Assembly (NCBI GenBank): GCA_023410885.1
Contig: JAEYPI010000008.1
Coordinates: 1 to 14,873, forward strand
Reading direction: 5' to 3'
Origin: Bacillota bacterium
GTDB taxonomy: Bacteria; Bacillota; Clostridia; DSM-8532
DNA length: 14,873 bases
The notes beneath the pieces are model-generated. The model made no database searches and was not told the origin of the DNA. It was given only the letters and a program-made list of their open reading frames with translations. The translations under genes and the position numbers were made by a program. This document shows positions 14,234 to 14,873 of this stretch, in pieces. Position 1 is the stretch's first letter, and every line of letters begins with the position of its first letter.

Positions 14234-14873
14234 ATGTATACATATTCACTCCCGGATAAAATCCTGCTGGTTTTTTATGGTTCAGGGTATTTGCTTCTGG
14301 AATTGGCGCCTTATATGGTTATCGGTGTTATTGTAGGAGAGCTTTTAAAATTTACGTTATGGACCGAGCTGTTGGTTAAGGTGGTCGGAAAGTCTCCTGT
14401 GCTGTCGGTCGTATTCGCAGCCTTGCTGGGGGCCGTTTCACCCTTATGCACCTATGGCACGGTTCCAGTCGTTCTACAATTGTACCGGACTGGAATTCAC
14501 ATAGCGCCTTTGATTACTTTTCTTTCGGTTTCCTCAATGATAAATCCCCAGTTGTTTTTCATCACATGGGGCGGGCTAGGGGCCGAGATGGCGTTGGTCA
14601 GGCTGTTGGCCGTACTTGCATTCGGCTTTGTCCTCGGAATGATTCTCTACCGGATACCCTTTCGCTTTATTGTAAACCCAGGGATAAAAGTAGACGATTC
14701 AAATGCCAGGAAAGAAACACTCGTGGGCAAATTCAACATAAGAACGCTTTTCCGCAATTGCATAAGAACCATTCAATTTATCGGTTTTTATATGGTAATG
14801 GGCGTTATGCTCAGCGCTGTTATTGATGTTTTCATACCGAAAGCCTGGCTGCAGAGCCTTTTTGCGGGTAACG
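14234..14873 (+). CDS. UPF0718/ArsP-like membrane permease, N-terminal part (3' truncated by window end)
   Basis: An open frame runs from ATG 14234 to the window end, giving 213 residues with no stop. It starts four bases after the stop of the discoidin gene. I see no good ribosome binding site, so translation is probably coupled. About five or six hydrophobic segments are visible, starting with LLLELAPYMVIGVIVGELL near residue 20. SPLCTYGTVPVV near 70-81 and the VSSMINPQLFF segment near 99-109 match the first-half signature of the UPF0718 (PF03773, ArsP_1) permease family. In arsenical ArsP exporters this loop carries a cysteine pair; here one Cys remains and Tyr stands nearby. The substrate of most family members is unknown, and why one should follow glycan genes is unclear. 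The family call is moderately sure. Confidence 0.78.
   Translation, partial: MYTYSLPDKILLVFYGSGYLLLELAPYMVIGVIVGELLKFTLWTELLVKVVGKSPVLSVVFAALLGAVSPLCTYGTVPVVLQLYRTGIHIAPLITFLSVSSMINPQLFFITWGGLGAEMALVRLLAVLAFGFVLGMILYRIPFRFIVNPGIKVDDSNARKETLVGKFNIRTLFRNCIRTIQFIGFYMVMGVMLSAVIDVFIPKAWLQSLFAGN

Noticed and set aside
14446..14826. Open frame of 126 codons inside the last gene
   Set aside because: It is an out-of-frame shadow of the UPF0718-like permease, whose frame is open from 14234 to the window end and shows membrane segments.

Overview
The window looks like a carbohydrate-uptake and glycan-degradation region from a Gram-positive anaerobe of the Firmicutes, most likely Clostridia. The grounds are strong AGGAGG-type ribosome binding sites, Gram-positive style sigma-A promoters, a lipoprotein sugar-binding protein with a Ser/Thr/Pro linker, a surface protein with a sortase-like NPQTSD tail, and a CUT1 sugar importer without its own ATPase. 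No rRNA, tRNA, CRISPR array or complete mobile element was seen.

Positions 1-2402 hold the 3' end of one operon: the tail of a CUT2-type sugar ABC ATPase followed by two different RbsC-family permeases. The layout is that of the E. coli galactofuranose importer YtfR-YtfT-YjfF. A hairpin at 2445-2476 closes it. Positions 2403-2741 are non-coding and end in a strong promoter with a palindromic operator.

Positions 2742-10696 form a second operon: a sugar-binding lipoprotein, two CUT1 permeases (MalF-like and MalG-like), and two dissimilar GH65 phosphorylases in tandem. GH65 enzymes split alpha-glucosides with phosphate to give beta-glucose 1-phosphate. The second GH65 gene carries one in-frame TAG at codon 73 and is otherwise intact. 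A perfect hairpin at 10725-10751 ends the operon.

Positions 10874-14873 hold two divergent units. To the left is a secreted, probably wall-anchored beta-sandwich protein. To the right are a right-handed beta-helix glycoside hydrolase resembling GH28/GH49, a membrane-anchored discoidin-domain protein, and the start of a UPF0718-type permease that runs off the window.

The main new observation is that the second operon and both divergent units share a 14-bp palindrome, GTTTAnCGnTAAAC, each copy 7-9 bp downstream of a -10 box. This is a LacI-type operator at a position suited to repression, and it ties the three units into one regulon. The inferred pathway is: surface beta-helix hydrolase and glycan-binding proteins cut and hold an alpha-glucan or alpha-glucoside, the binding protein and CUT1 permeases import the oligosaccharides, and the GH65 enzymes phosphorolyse them. 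The substrate is not proved. The regulator, the importer ATPase and beta-phosphoglucomutase are not in the window.
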